Origin: Mariniphaga sp041684965
GTDB taxonomy: Bacteria > Bacteroidota > Bacteroidia > Bacteroidales > Prolixibacteraceae
Assembly (NCBI GenBank): GCA_041684965.1
Contig: JAWLGR010000007.1
Coordinates: 62,001-126,000, forward strand
Reading direction: 5' to 3'
DNA length: 64,000 nucleotides
Below the pieces are notes generated by a model that had not been told where the DNA came from, made no database searches, and worked only from the letters and a program-made list of their open reading frames with translations. The position numbers and the translations under genes were made by a program. Below, piece by piece: positions 9,396 to 19,575 of this stretch. Position 1 is the first letter of the stretch, and each line of letters opens with the position of its first letter.

Positions 9396-11972
9396 ATGAA
9401 ATCAAGACTGTTGCTAATTTTTTTTACCTCCTTTTTAATTTATGTAGCTTGTAATTTTCAAAATAAAACAATCGGGTTATTCGATGATTTCTCCTCAGCT
9501 GAAGGGTGGTGGGAGATTGATTCTAAAAGGGATTCCGTAGCCCCGGTTGTGAAAATGGAAGTTATTGATGGAGCATTAAGAATCCATCATAAATACAGAA
9601 CATTGGAATTCGCTGCTGAAAAGTGGCCCTGGATTGAATCGACAATTGATACCTCAACAAACCTTCGGAAAAATTATGGCCTGGTGGATTTAGACAAATA
9701 TCATTATGTCGTTTTAAATGTGAGGGAAAAAGGCACCAGCAGCTATTTTTATATAAATGGTTTCAGAACCAAACTTGGCTACACAACTGGTACAACAGTT
9801 ATTAATTTAAAAGATTATGATAATGAGCGTATAAGTGGAAATCAAAGAGTTACATTGGGAATCGACATACAGGATAACCATACACATCTGATTCTTGATG
9901 AATTGAAATTTGTTTCAAAACTTTCAAAGAAGGAAAAGGAGAAATTGCTGGGTGCCGGGTTAACCATCAGAGATGAAAATTTTGATCCACGACCCTATCA
10001 TGGTCTGGAAGCGTTGAAGTACAGAGAAAACTTACAACTCCCGGTCATTGAAGAGGAAGAAATGGTTATTTTCAGGGATGACGCAACCGGAGCTGTTACC
10101 ACCCGTTTAACCACCAGTGCAGGTGATGATTATTTTGGTGAGGGAGATATCTGGTCTGGAGATGGTGCTGCAATTCATTTTGAGAGCAGAAGGAAAATTG
10201 ATGGTATCCCAATTCTCTTGCCGGGAACCGGAAAGCTGATTGCTGGTCCTAAGGGGGCCGCCTGGAAAATGTGGAGTGAAACCGATCCCGATATTTTATT
10301 TCTGATGAAAAGAAACGGTCGTCAGTTTTCGATATTTTCATGGAATAAAGTTTCGGATGAAGAGGAATTCATTGCTGACTTTACAACACCGGAATATACC
10401 CGGTCGTATGTTGAATTCAAGCATTTTACACCAAATGGAAATATAGTGGTAGGGTTTCGTGAAACTCCGTACCTGTATATTGTAGATGTTAAAAATAAAA
10501 AAGCCCGGTATATTGAATTGCCCACCCGGTTAAAAGATGTCAGTATTACTGGCGACGACAATATTGCATCATGGGCCAATTGTTATACCTATGAAAGATG
10601 GTGGTTAAACCTTGATTCAGGAGAAACCGGACTTGCACCAAGCTTTAGTTCCGGTCATGCCAGTCATGGTAAAAATGGAATGGTTGCCAATTTTGGAGGT
10701 CATTTAAATGTTTTTGTTCCAGGAGACATTGGCATGACTTTTACTCCGGGAGAAAAAATTGTTCCCTGGGCAAACTGGAAAAATACCATTGTTACAGATT
10801 ATGGAAGAGTTTCAATCGATAATAAGTATGTTTTCACCAACGGGAGACGAGATGACGTAAACTACCAGCATCTTATGATTCCCTCTGATGATCCGGGAGC
10901 AGTTATGCGTGTTGCCAGGTATTTTACAAAGTTTTCATGGACTTCAACAACCTATAGCAGGCCAAGCCCTGATTATACAAAGCTGGTATATAATGAAAAC
11001 ATGATTGGCAGTACAGAGCTGCAAATGGTTTATACAAGAAGACCTGATGCTCCCGTCAACATAAAATTGAGCGGCGAAATGCTTTCCTGGGAAACGCCAA
11101 AGCGAAATCTGGAGGTGAAAGGTTATAACCTGTATGGTTCCAACGACAGCGGGCGGAATTTTACAAGGCTAAATGACAGCCCAATTATCAGGAATCAAGT
11201 AACAGTTGATGGTAAATGGAAATATTATGCTGTGGCTTCTGTTGAGCATTCCGGTCTGGAAAGTTTATTTTCCAATGAAGTATCAGTTGATGGGGCAAAA
11301 TCATTTTATTTCGAGGCAGAAGAAATGGATTTGACTCCACCGGCCCGACGATTTTTTGATGGATATGCCAATGGATTTCAGACGGTTCGGATAAACCCTG
11401 AGTCTCCTGATGAAAAGGCGTCTACAGGTAAAATATCTGTTTCTTTAGCGGAAGTGCCTTCCGGCGATTATGCTGTTTGGGGAAGGGTGAAAGGCCAGGG
11501 AAACTGGAGTGTTTCCGAAGTGGCAGGTTCTGTTGATTCTGAAGAATGGGAGTGGTTAAAAATAGGACAGCACAGTGTTAAAGGAAGAAATGATGTTCTT
11601 GATATAACTTCCAGGGATGATGATTTGAAACTGGATATGGTACTTCTGACTACCGATAATTTTATTCCTGAAGGTTTGTATCCGGCTGATGGGGTTGCCC
11701 CTGAAAAGGTTCAAAATGTTAAAGCTGTAGTAAAAGATAACCAGGTTCATTTGATGTGGGATCCTTCTATAGCCTCTGATTTTCATCATTATTCGGTGTA
11801 TTGTGGAGAATCACCCGACTTTAAATGCAACAATGAAACAATCATCCGGTCGGTGCTGAAAAACTCTGTTACAGACATATTGCCTGAGAAACCAAACGGT
11901 TTGTACTATAAAGTAATCTCTGTGGATAATCGTTGGAATGAAAGTGAACCGGGAACAGTCGGGGTTAATTAA
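9396..11972 (+). CDS. Lipoprotein with beta-propeller-like, Fn3 and CBM-like regions
   Basis: ATG 9396 (MKSRLLLIFF) gives 858 residues and a lipobox IYVAC, so a cell-surface or periplasmic lipoprotein; the longer frame from 9321 overlaps the preceding gene and is less likely. Residues about 30-190 look like a jelly-roll carbohydrate-binding region, about 215-570 like a beta-propeller (WSGDGAAIHFESR, YVEFKHFTPNGNIVVG) reminiscent of the oligogalacturonate-lyase fold, and the C-terminal part has two Fn3-like modules (PVNIKLSGEMLSWETP; APEKVQNVKAVVKDNQVHL) around a second CBM-like region. An uronate lyase or glycan-binding role is possible but not shown. It follows the sialidase-like gene by 19 bp. 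Confidence 0.65.
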   Translation: MKSRLLLIFFTSFLIYVACNFQNKTIGLFDDFSSAEGWWEIDSKRDSVAPVVKMEVIDGALRIHHKYRTLEFAAEKWPWIESTIDTSTNLRKNYGLVDLDKYHYVVLNVREKGTSSYFYINGFRTKLGYTTGTTVINLKDYDNERISGNQRVTLGIDIQDNHTHLILDELKFVSKLSKKEKEKLLGAGLTIRDENFDPRPYHGLEALKYRENLQLPVIEEEEMVIFRDDATGAVTTRLTTSAGDDYFGEGDIWSGDGAAIHFESRRKIDGIPILLPGTGKLIAGPKGAAWKMWSETDPDILFLMKRNGRQFSIFSWNKVSDEEEFIADFTTPEYTRSYVEFKHFTPNGNIVVGFRETPYLYIVDVKNKKARYIELPTRLKDVSITGDDNIASWANCYTYERWWLNLDSGETGLAPSFSSGHASHGKNGMVANFGGHLNVFVPGDIGMTFTPGEKIVPWANWKNTIVTDYGRVSIDNKYVFTNGRRDDVNYQHLMIPSDDPGAVMRVARYFTKFSWTSTTYSRPSPDYTKLVYNENMIGSTELQMVYTRRPDAPVNIKLSGEMLSWETPKRNLEVKGYNLYGSNDSGRNFTRLNDSPIIRNQVTVDGKWKYYAVASVEHSGLESLFSNEVSVDGAKSFYFEAEEMDLTPPARRFFDGYANGFQTVRINPESPDEKASTGKISVSLAEVPSGDYAVWGRVKGQGNWSVSEVAGSVDSEEWEWLKIGQHSVKGRNDVLDITSRDDDLKLDMVLLTTDNFIPEGLYPADGVAPEKVQNVKAVVKDNQVHLMWDPSIASDFHHYSVYCGESPDFKCNNETIIRSVLKNSVTDILPEKPNGLYYKVISVDNRWNESEPGTVGVN

Positions 11973-12008
11973 TATTATTCACAATTTTATCAAAAGAAAA
12001 TAATAGAA

Positions 12009-13922
12009 ATGGCAATAAAAAATTTAAAATTGAGAAATCTTTTGACATGTATATTATTTCTGGTTATTATATATACAGGCAAAGCAGTTGAGAGGATTGA
12101 AAATGAAGGCAATTCTCGGTTGGCGCCTTTAGGGAAACCAGAAAAAATATTTGTGATTCATGCACCAGTAAGTGATTTGAATGAATTTCGTGAATTAGCC
12201 CGGCAGGCAGCCCGGCTGAAACCTTACGGCCGGGTGGAGGTAAATGTCAGCAATCTTGCAGATAAAGGGTTTCATGAGATACCCGAAGGTAGAAATTACT
12301 GGTATGAATATGCAAGTAAAAACCCTACACCGTATAAGTTTTTTCCCGATCCCAAGATTGCTCCGTTTATTCCTGCTGACTTTGTAAATAAGAACCGTGA
12401 ATTGATAATTGCAAAAGCAAAAATTCTTCGTGATTTTGATATTGAAGGTGCTTTTTGGAGCTATGAACCCAATTTTCTTCCAGAGGAATTTTTTGAGCAG
12501 TATCCCGATATGATGGGCCCGAGGGTTGACCATCCGCGCCGTGGAAATTACCCGGCATTCGCACCATGCATCAGTGTGAGGGAGACGCAGGAAATGTACT
12601 CCAATATGGTGGCCGAACTATTAAGAAATGTACCCGAAATCCATACCTTCTTTTTTAAAACAAATGATGCAGGTTCAGGCATTTGTTGGTCCGACTGGCA
12701 ATATGTAGGACCCAATGGTCCAACACATTGTAAAAACTACAGCATGGGAGAACGTGTTGAGACGCTGATGAATTCTTTTAAAAAAGGAGCAGAAAAAGCA
12801 GGGGAAGAAATTTCCATTTACCTTACAGGTTCGATGTTCTCGGATGAAGAAAAGGAAGATATTTACCGTCACCTGCCGGAGGGATGTTATTTTCAAAGTC
12901 ATAACTCCGATGAAGTAAAAGGCATCAGCAGCATGATAGTAGGAAATTATCCTGTGCGGGGGTTATTCAATCCATTGGAAATCATTCAGAACATCAATTC
13001 CATTAAAAGTGAAAAGACAAATACTGTTTTTATAAGTTTCCGTGCTTCTTATGATCGTGGCTATGAACACATGGAAACAATTGATAAATTTATGAACCTG
13101 CTGATTCAAAATCTGGAGTATCCAACCGGTGAAGGATTTATGGCACAGGAAAAACAACTCTATCAGCTTTGTGAAGAATGGGGTGGGGAAGAAAATGCTG
13201 AATTACTTTACAAAGCCTTTACAGCTCTTGAGGAGGCAAATAAATATAAAAACATTGCTTTAAGAGGCGCTTCGGGAATGTATTGGGGAGTTTCAGCGCG
13301 TCATATTACGCGTCCATTGGTCGTTGCACCACAATTATTATCTATTGAGGAAGAAAGCTATTTTTTAAGCCACGTTTTTAATCCTTCGGAAGAAGAAGCT
13401 CGCATGGATTATACCGATATTCACGGTGCTCACAGAACGCTTACATCGGGGGCTGCAAGTTCATACGCAGGCAGATTGGACAGGGCAATCGGTATGTTTG
13501 AAAGAGTGAATAATAATGCCCCTGAAAAAGCCTTTTTACAAAATATGGTTCAAGCTTTAAAAATTCACAGCAGTATTTTCCGGAGTATAGGAAATTTTGC
13601 TGAAGCACAATTAATCCGCGATCGGAATGCTGAAAGACTTACCATGCCACCGCACCGGCCCGATAAGATACCTACATGGGAAGGGGATGCTGATTTGCAG
13701 GCATTTATGGCAGTGATGCGCGATGAACTTGACAATACACAGGAGCTTATAAATATCCTGGCTGATGGTGGAATGAAATTTATTTCTCACGCAGTAGACC
13801 CGGCATATGAAGATACCTTTTTACTGGGGCCGGATTTAATTGAACAACTAAAAAGAAAACGGAAAATAATGTTAAGGCATTGGACTGATATAGAAGGATA
13901 TATGGCAACTCCATTTAAATAA
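12009..13922 (+). CDS. Exported TIM-barrel-like protein, glycoside-hydrolase-like, family unknown
   Basis: 637 residues with an N-terminal hydrophobic segment (LLTCILFLVIIYTG). The order of features suits a barrel of the hexosaminidase/glucuronidase kind: IEGAFWSYEPNF, then PEIHTFFFKTNDAGSGICWSD with acidic and aromatic residues as in an active site, followed by EISIYLTGSM and a helical C-terminal half (RLDRAIGMFERVNN). I do not recognise a named family with certainty. It is the last gene of the six-gene run, 36 bp after the propeller lipoprotein, so it probably acts on the same glycan. Candidate catalytic acids are Asp/Glu in FKTNDAGSG and WSYEPN; this is inference. Confidence 0.6.
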   Translation: MAIKNLKLRNLLTCILFLVIIYTGKAVERIENEGNSRLAPLGKPEKIFVIHAPVSDLNEFRELARQAARLKPYGRVEVNVSNLADKGFHEIPEGRNYWYEYASKNPTPYKFFPDPKIAPFIPADFVNKNRELIIAKAKILRDFDIEGAFWSYEPNFLPEEFFEQYPDMMGPRVDHPRRGNYPAFAPCISVRETQEMYSNMVAELLRNVPEIHTFFFKTNDAGSGICWSDWQYVGPNGPTHCKNYSMGERVETLMNSFKKGAEKAGEEISIYLTGSMFSDEEKEDIYRHLPEGCYFQSHNSDEVKGISSMIVGNYPVRGLFNPLEIIQNINSIKSEKTNTVFISFRASYDRGYEHMETIDKFMNLLIQNLEYPTGEGFMAQEKQLYQLCEEWGGEENAELLYKAFTALEEANKYKNIALRGASGMYWGVSARHITRPLVVAPQLLSIEEESYFLSHVFNPSEEEARMDYTDIHGAHRTLTSGAASSYAGRLDRAIGMFERVNNNAPEKAFLQNMVQALKIHSSIFRSIGNFAEAQLIRDRNAERLTMPPHRPDKIPTWEGDADLQAFMAVMRDELDNTQELINILADGGMKFISHAVDPAYEDTFLLGPDLIEQLKRKRKIMLRHWTDIEGYMATPFK

Positions 13923-14040
13923 TTCAGCCCCCGTTGAAGCGGATACTATAAAACAAATAAAAGAATAATTTGACGAATGATAAAATGTCCTGGAAACCTT
14001 ATGCAGGAGTTCTCAGAGGTATATCATTTGAATTCATTAA

Positions 14041-15063
14041 TTATTTTCCTGGTGGAGGAGGATTCCATTGCCCGAAATTTTCTCTTACATATTCGAGCCA
14101 CCATTTTATACCGGCATCCGGATGCAGTTGCTTAACATTCCTGTTTATGTCATCAATGTCTGAATATCCTCCGGGCATCATAAAAGGGCCGTTAATATTT
14201 TCGGCCTGGCCTGCCTGGAGCCATGTAGATGCCAGCATGTGTCCGTTGTATTTTTCAATATCTGTTTTCGTTTGATTTATCTGATGGTTTTTTGAATAAT
14301 TGGAATATACACCAATTCGGATGTAATTGTAATAACCCTCCTCTTTGCTGTAGCTTCCCCAATAGCTGCCTGACTCCAGGGCCGGAGTTGCTTCTGTAGC
14401 AATATAAGGTTTGCCTGTTTCCTTAGGTCCAAAATGGATATTCAAATCGGCATTGGGAACATGATATTTTGCATTGTTGGCTACCATTATTTCCGGATTT
14501 ACCAAATGTGCTGCTTTAATAAGGTTTTCAATTTTCCATTTCTTCTCCTGCCATGCCATTCCCTCATTATCGGGATCAACAAACACATTCCGGTAGTTAT
14601 TTTCTGTCAGCCATTTTACAGTATTTGCTAAAGCTTTTGCGGCATCCGCTTCATGCCAGTGTAAAAGTTCCTCTTTGGCTTTTGAAGTGCTCCAGTACAG
14701 GCAACCAACAAGTATAATCATACCTCTTGCGTCAGCAGCCTCTATTATTTTCGACATTCGGTCTGCATAAACAGGATCAAGTGATGAATCAGGTAAGTAG
14801 CCTTTAACATCACCAAACCTTGAACCCATAAAATAGACGCTCACGGTGTTTATTCCGTACGATTTAAATTCATCCAGATTAGCGATTAATTGTTGGGTTG
14901 TGGTATCAGATATTAATGCATTGGAGGTCCTGAGTCCTATTATTTTTATTTCGGTATCATTCAATAATAATTTGTTCCCTTTAACGGAGAATTCATACTT
15001 ACTACCAGATACCATTTGAATGTTTAATAATAATAATACAAAAATGACTGTAATCCTGCCCAT
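14041..15063 (-). CDS. Exported GH5-like (clan GH-A) glycoside hydrolase
   Basis: The ATG at 15063 gives a 340-residue protein beginning with a signal peptide (MGRITVIFVLLLLN). The frame runs further upstream to a TTG at 15162, but that extension is not signal-like. Clan GH-A hallmarks are visible: FKSYGINTVSVYFMGS early, the acid/base region NVFVDPDNEGMAW, and the nucleophile-like IATEATPALESG. The family hydrolyses beta-glycans with retention. It is alone on the minus strand between two plus-strand runs of glycan genes and converges on the operon at 2319-13922, ending 118 bp from its last gene. The substrate cannot be read from the sequence. Confidence 0.7.
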   Translation of the reverse strand: MGRITVIFVLLLLNIQMVSGSKYEFSVKGNKLLLNDTEIKIIGLRTSNALISDTTTQQLIANLDEFKSYGINTVSVYFMGSRFGDVKGYLPDSSLDPVYADRMSKIIEAADARGMIILVGCLYWSTSKAKEELLHWHEADAAKALANTVKWLTENNYRNVFVDPDNEGMAWQEKKWKIENLIKAAHLVNPEIMVANNAKYHVPNADLNIHFGPKETGKPYIATEATPALESGSYWGSYSKEEGYYNYIRIGVYSNYSKNHQINQTKTDIEKYNGHMLASTWLQAGQAENINGPFMMPGGYSDIDDINRNVKQLHPDAGIKWWLEYVRENFGQWNPPPPGK

Positions 15064-15215
15064 GTTTTTGATATATTCTATTTCATAAGTGTTAATACTG
15101 GTAAAATCACATTGCTTTCCTTTCATATCGTTTCGTTTAATTGGGAAAAATGAATTTTCCAATCGTTAATTATTTCATTTTGCAAGATAAATACATCTTT
15201 TGGATAAAACTATTT

Positions 15216-15223
15216 TATATTTG
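15216..15223 (+). promoter_or_regulatory. Possible -7 element (TATATTTG) for the GH2-like gene
   Basis: TATATTTG matches the Bacteroidota -7 consensus TAnnTTTG and lies 23 bp before the GH2-like start. A TTTTG lies only 13 bp upstream, closer than the usual 18-21 bp, so the assignment is weak. Confidence 0.35.
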
Positions 15224-15246
15224 TCGATTAATAAAAACAAATAACT

Positions 15247-18201
15247 ATGTGTCATTTTTTGAACCAAAAATTCCAACTCAGGCTTTTGATTTTCCTGGCA
15301 ATATTTATAAACTTCGGAATATTCTGTCCAAATAATATTTATTCTCAAAATACGTCTCAGATCTTTGAGTTAAGACATTTTACAGATGACCCAAAGGCCA
15401 ATGGTGAGACTGATTTCAAAGGTGAAAAGGATTGGATGAAAACAGAAGACAGAGTTCGTTTCCTGAATGATTATGCTGATTTTGCTTCTGTATATTTTAA
15501 CAATCCAAGGCTGAATAAGAAAATTGTTTCTGATGAAGAGATACATCAGCTTATCAAGAATATTAAACCGCAACCAGGTACAAATATCCGTAAAACCATT
15601 GAATTAAATGGCTGGAGAACTTATGGTTATAAAGAAGGACAGGATGTTGAAAAATCAAAAAGCCTAATAGAATGGTCAAGACTTCCTGGTGCTTCTGTTT
15701 CGGAAGGAAAATTGATTTTGAGCGATACCCGTATACAGAAGCCTATAGAACCGTTAACCTGGAGGTTTAAATGGGAGAGCAATATAAAACTTGCTGAAAA
15801 CAGTCAATGTGTTATTGAGTTTGGAAATAATGGTAAAACAGCCATTGCTCTTGGTGTTGGCAAGTCCGCAACATCTGGTAACAAGAATGATAATTTACAA
15901 ATTATTCCTGTAAGGCAAGATGAAGAGATTGCTTTTGTAATAGAAGGGGATATGACAAAAAAAAGGTTTAACTGCTATGTAAATAACGAATTGGTTTATG
16001 ACTTTTCCCTGATGAATGATTCCTCTGTCACAGCCATCACTGATTTGGCAATAACTTCTTCAGGTAATTGTTCCTTTGACAATATATTCCTTTTCAACCA
16101 TAAACCTGAGGAAAGTGCAAACTATCCATACTCTTCAAAAGTAATCTGGGATGAAAATTTTGAAACTAAACCTGGAGTTTCCGACTGGCAAACATATCAT
16201 TTTAATGATTCTCATTGGAAACAGGCTGATTTACCTGCCGTTCATGGTGGCATCAGGGAAAAGGGAGAAAATTTTTACCTGAGAAAAAAAGAGTATATAG
16301 GAGAATTTGAACGTGCTTTTTTACAGTTGGAAACGCTGGACCCGGGTGGTGAAGTCTGGATAAATAATGAAGTGGTTGCAGTTGTGAATGACAGACATCC
16401 AAAAGAATTTGAAGTTACAAATTATCTGAAAAAAAACCAGGATAATCTAATTGCCGTCAGAGTGAATCCCTACAAACTCAATCTACCAATGCCTCACACA
16501 CCGACTGATCATCATATTGGATGGTTTTTAGGGAGAACAAAACTGGTGCTTACATCGAAATGTGCAATAAAGCATGTGGGAATATCTACCCTTGAACTTG
16601 GAGCAGAAGCAAAGCAATTACATAAAGTAAGCCTTGAATACCCCAATCATGATTTTTTTGAAGGGAGTATTGAAATAAATTATTATCCCTGGTTTCCCAA
16701 TGAAGGAGAGCGGGTTGCTTCTTTCTCCAGTGAATTGAAAGTCAGGCCAAGGATTGAGCAGGAGTTTAATTTTGAGTTTGCTGTGGAATCTCCTAAGCTC
16801 TGGAGCCCTGAGTCTCCGAACCTTTATAGGGTTGAGACCATCATAAAAGATAAAGAAGGAAATCCGGTAGACGATTTTGTCGTGACAACAGGAATAAGGA
16901 CAATCAAACAGGCTGACGGTCATTTATACATTAACGGGAAGCCTGAAATGTTAAATGGCGCTCAGATTATGGGCTTTCGTACTCCCATTGAGACCATAGC
17001 AAAATACAATCGTTGTGCACCTGTAGAAACTGTGGCAGAAGAAATGCTGATGATACAAAAAATGGATGCAAACCTGTTAAGAATTCACGTGCATGCAGAA
17101 AAAGACACTGCAGATGGCATTAATGATCCACGTTATGCTGAGTTTGCCGATCAGATGGGAATTTATCTGATCTGGTCTACAGCCGGGTTTATACGGGAAG
17201 GCGAATCCTGGAATATTGATTATGATGGGTATCCCAAATTTATGAAGCAGGTGATAAACCATCCCAGTATTGTTATCTGGGAAGCATCAAATCATCCCAA
17301 CCGTTTCAAACAACACGACATTTCTGAGACTCATGATTTTGTGCAGAAGATTTACCGGACACTCTATGAAGCCGATCAAAGCCGCCTGATAACACCTACC
17401 ACTGCATGGGGTCATACGCATTATGCCAATTACGACGGGACTTTTGATTATGAAGGGAATCGTATTACGCCAGTACCTGAATATATGGCCGATTTAGTCA
17501 CACGTGGCAGTCAGGATGCCTATACAGGATACGGTGCTGAATGGTCAAAACTCAGAACTGCTCCTGTTGGCTTTGCTGCATCTTGTCTGGAAGCAAATGA
17601 CAAGGCATATTTTAATTTTGAGCACGAAGAGTCTATTGGGCAGCCCAACTGGGAATTGAGCAAAGGAAAACCCTGGTACCTGGTCCACTCATACGAATGG
17701 GGATACGATGAAGGGAGTATCGGGCGTCGCCTTACATCCGATGAATGGCGTGCAAGCCAGGCCTGGCAGGCATTTTCGGCCTGGGAATCGATGAAAAAAC
17801 AAATGCTGCTGGGTTACGATGGATTCTCTTGGTGCACTATTCGGGGAGGGGCAAATATGGGAACTTATCAGAAACCATTAATTGATAATTTGAGGCATCC
17901 GAAACTAGCCTGGTATACCAACAAAATGGTCTTCCAAAGAACGTGGGCTGCCAGCAACAATGTGGATGTTGTGTATGGGCCTGACGATGAAATTGTTCCT
18001 GTTATTCATCATATCGGCAATAAAAAGACAGTCGATTTATTGATTGAACTTAAAAATCTAAAGGGAAAAACCCTGGAAAAAAAATCATTTAATAGTATTG
18101 AACTCCAGGAGGGCAGATATTCAGTACAGCTGGATAAATTCAGGTTTAAAAGGCAGCACAAAGGAACACTTGCAATAATTTATACGCTAAGTGAAAAATA
18201 A
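15247..18201 (+). CDS. Exported GH2-like protein with altered acid/base motif
   Basis: 984 residues with a signal peptide ending near IYSQ (33). Residues about 120-290 resemble an added jelly-roll domain; about 295-440 the GH2 sugar-binding domain, about 440-555 the Ig-like domain, and from about 556 the TIM barrel. In GH2 the acid/base Glu sits in NE after a conserved tryptophan; here the segment reads NHPSIVIWEASNHPN (671-685), so Asn682 is followed by His683 rather than Glu. Nucleophile candidates are in FNFEHEESIGQP (789-800). It may use another residue (for instance Glu679), act on an unusual substrate, or be a non-catalytic relative. It starts the plus-strand run that includes the two GH88 genes. 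Confidence 0.85.
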   Translation: MCHFLNQKFQLRLLIFLAIFINFGIFCPNNIYSQNTSQIFELRHFTDDPKANGETDFKGEKDWMKTEDRVRFLNDYADFASVYFNNPRLNKKIVSDEEIHQLIKNIKPQPGTNIRKTIELNGWRTYGYKEGQDVEKSKSLIEWSRLPGASVSEGKLILSDTRIQKPIEPLTWRFKWESNIKLAENSQCVIEFGNNGKTAIALGVGKSATSGNKNDNLQIIPVRQDEEIAFVIEGDMTKKRFNCYVNNELVYDFSLMNDSSVTAITDLAITSSGNCSFDNIFLFNHKPEESANYPYSSKVIWDENFETKPGVSDWQTYHFNDSHWKQADLPAVHGGIREKGENFYLRKKEYIGEFERAFLQLETLDPGGEVWINNEVVAVVNDRHPKEFEVTNYLKKNQDNLIAVRVNPYKLNLPMPHTPTDHHIGWFLGRTKLVLTSKCAIKHVGISTLELGAEAKQLHKVSLEYPNHDFFEGSIEINYYPWFPNEGERVASFSSELKVRPRIEQEFNFEFAVESPKLWSPESPNLYRVETIIKDKEGNPVDDFVVTTGIRTIKQADGHLYINGKPEMLNGAQIMGFRTPIETIAKYNRCAPVETVAEEMLMIQKMDANLLRIHVHAEKDTADGINDPRYAEFADQMGIYLIWSTAGFIREGESWNIDYDGYPKFMKQVINHPSIVIWEASNHPNRFKQHDISETHDFVQKIYRTLYEADQSRLITPTTAWGHTHYANYDGTFDYEGNRITPVPEYMADLVTRGSQDAYTGYGAEWSKLRTAPVGFAASCLEANDKAYFNFEHEESIGQPNWELSKGKPWYLVHSYEWGYDEGSIGRRLTSDEWRASQAWQAFSAWESMKKQMLLGYDGFSWCTIRGGANMGTYQKPLIDNLRHPKLAWYTNKMVFQRTWAASNNVDVVYGPDDEIVPVIHHIGNKKTVDLLIELKNLKGKTLEKKSFNSIELQEGRYSVQLDKFRFKRQHKGTLAIIYTLSEK

Positions 18202-18304
18202 ACGCCACTTCAAAGATTTTCATTTTTCATGAAAAATCGTTAAATCGCAACCGGTACCTGAATAATTATTTTTCAGGGTGTATAAAAACTTAAATTTTAA
18301 ACGA

Positions 18305-19525
18305 ATGAGAAAAGTTCAAATTTTTTCTGTCTTAATAATTCTTATTTTAGCGGTAGCTTCCTGTCAGACCCAGAAGAGAATAAGCCGCTCTTTTTTTCGG
18401 GATAACCTTAAATTCGTTACGAACCAGTATAGTCTGCAAACCAATATTATTGAAGAATCAGGAAAGGTGCTTAATCCAAGGACATTTGTGAACGGTCAGA
18501 TTCAGTACATTTCTCCGGAGGATTGGACCTCAGGTTTCTTTCCTGGTAGTATGTGGTATTTGTATGAGTTAACCGAAGACGATAAATGGAAAGAACTGGG
18601 AATAAAATATACCGAAGCGCTTGATTCCGTTAAATACCTGACCAGTCATCATGACGTTGGTTTTATGATTGGTGCCAGTTATGGTAACGGGTTGAGGTTG
18701 TCGGGTAATGATGCATACAGGGATGTGATTGTGCAGGCTGCCCGCTCGCTATCTACACGTTACAGACCGGAGGCGGGCGTAATTCAGTCATGGAATGTCG
18801 ATAGGGGATGGCAGGCCGAAAGAGGATGGGAATGCCCGGTTATTATAGACAACATGATGAATCTGGAGCTGCTGTTTAATGCAACAAAATTTTCAGGTGA
18901 TTCATCCTTTTACAATATCGCCGTAACTCATGCAGATAATACAATTAAAAACCATTTCAGGCCTGATTACAGCACATGGCATGTAGTAGATTATAGCCTT
19001 AATGACGGCAAAGTGAGAAATAAGCATACTGCGCAAGGTTTCGCCCATCATACTACCTGGGCAAGGGGACAGTCGTGGGGCATTTATGGTTTTGTTGTAT
19101 GTTATCGTGAAACTGGTGATAAAAGATATTTGGAACAGGCGGAGAAAGCTTTTGATTATGTTATAAACCATATAAATTTTCCAACCGATTGTATTCCATA
19201 TTGGGATTACGATGCACCAAATATCCCATTCGCCAATCGGGATGCTTCTGCAGCTGCAATAATGGCTTCCGCTTTATATGAAATGTCCACTTATTCGAAG
19301 AGCGATTACTATAAGAGTTGGGCGGACAGAATATTGGATAACTTGTCTGGCCCGGTGTATAAAGCAGATGTTGGTGAAAATGGAAATTTTATACTGAAGC
19401 ATTCAGTGGGAAGTATTCCTCATGGTGTTGAGATTGATGTACCGCTGAATTATGCTGATTATTATTTTCTGGAAGCATTAAAACGTAAAAAAGATATTGA
19501 AACGGATAAAAAAATTAAACTCTGA
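18305..19525 (+). CDS. GH88 unsaturated glucuronyl hydrolase, lipoprotein (copy 1)
   Basis: From ATG 18305 the protein is about 406 residues and begins with a lipobox LAVASC; the frame also extends to 18278. GH88 enzymes remove the unsaturated 4,5-uronate left by polysaccharide lyases through hydration of the double bond. Family marks are DWTSGFFPGSMWYLYE, HHDVGFMIGASYGNG, VIIDNMMNLELLF (the two key Asp are in HDVG and IDNMM), ARGQSWGIYGF and the C-terminal SIPHGVEIDVPLNYADYYFLEA. All are present. It follows the GH2-like gene and precedes a second GH88 gene by 50 bp. The presence of GH88 means that the target glycan contains uronic acid and is cut by a lyase. Confidence 0.92.
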   Translation: MRKVQIFSVLIILILAVASCQTQKRISRSFFRDNLKFVTNQYSLQTNIIEESGKVLNPRTFVNGQIQYISPEDWTSGFFPGSMWYLYELTEDDKWKELGIKYTEALDSVKYLTSHHDVGFMIGASYGNGLRLSGNDAYRDVIVQAARSLSTRYRPEAGVIQSWNVDRGWQAERGWECPVIIDNMMNLELLFNATKFSGDSSFYNIAVTHADNTIKNHFRPDYSTWHVVDYSLNDGKVRNKHTAQGFAHHTTWARGQSWGIYGFVVCYRETGDKRYLEQAEKAFDYVINHINFPTDCIPYWDYDAPNIPFANRDASAAAIMASALYEMSTYSKSDYYKSWADRILDNLSGPVYKADVGENGNFILKHSVGSIPHGVEIDVPLNYADYYFLEALKRKKDIETDKKIKL

Positions 19526-19575
19526 TTTCAGAGGTATAAAGGTATAGGTCAATTAGCTATAAACAAATATTATAT

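Noticed and set aside
18230..18290. Hairpin-like CCTGAA...TTCAGG before the first GH88 gene
   Set aside because: Short stem, long AT loop and no T tract; not convincing as terminator or operator.
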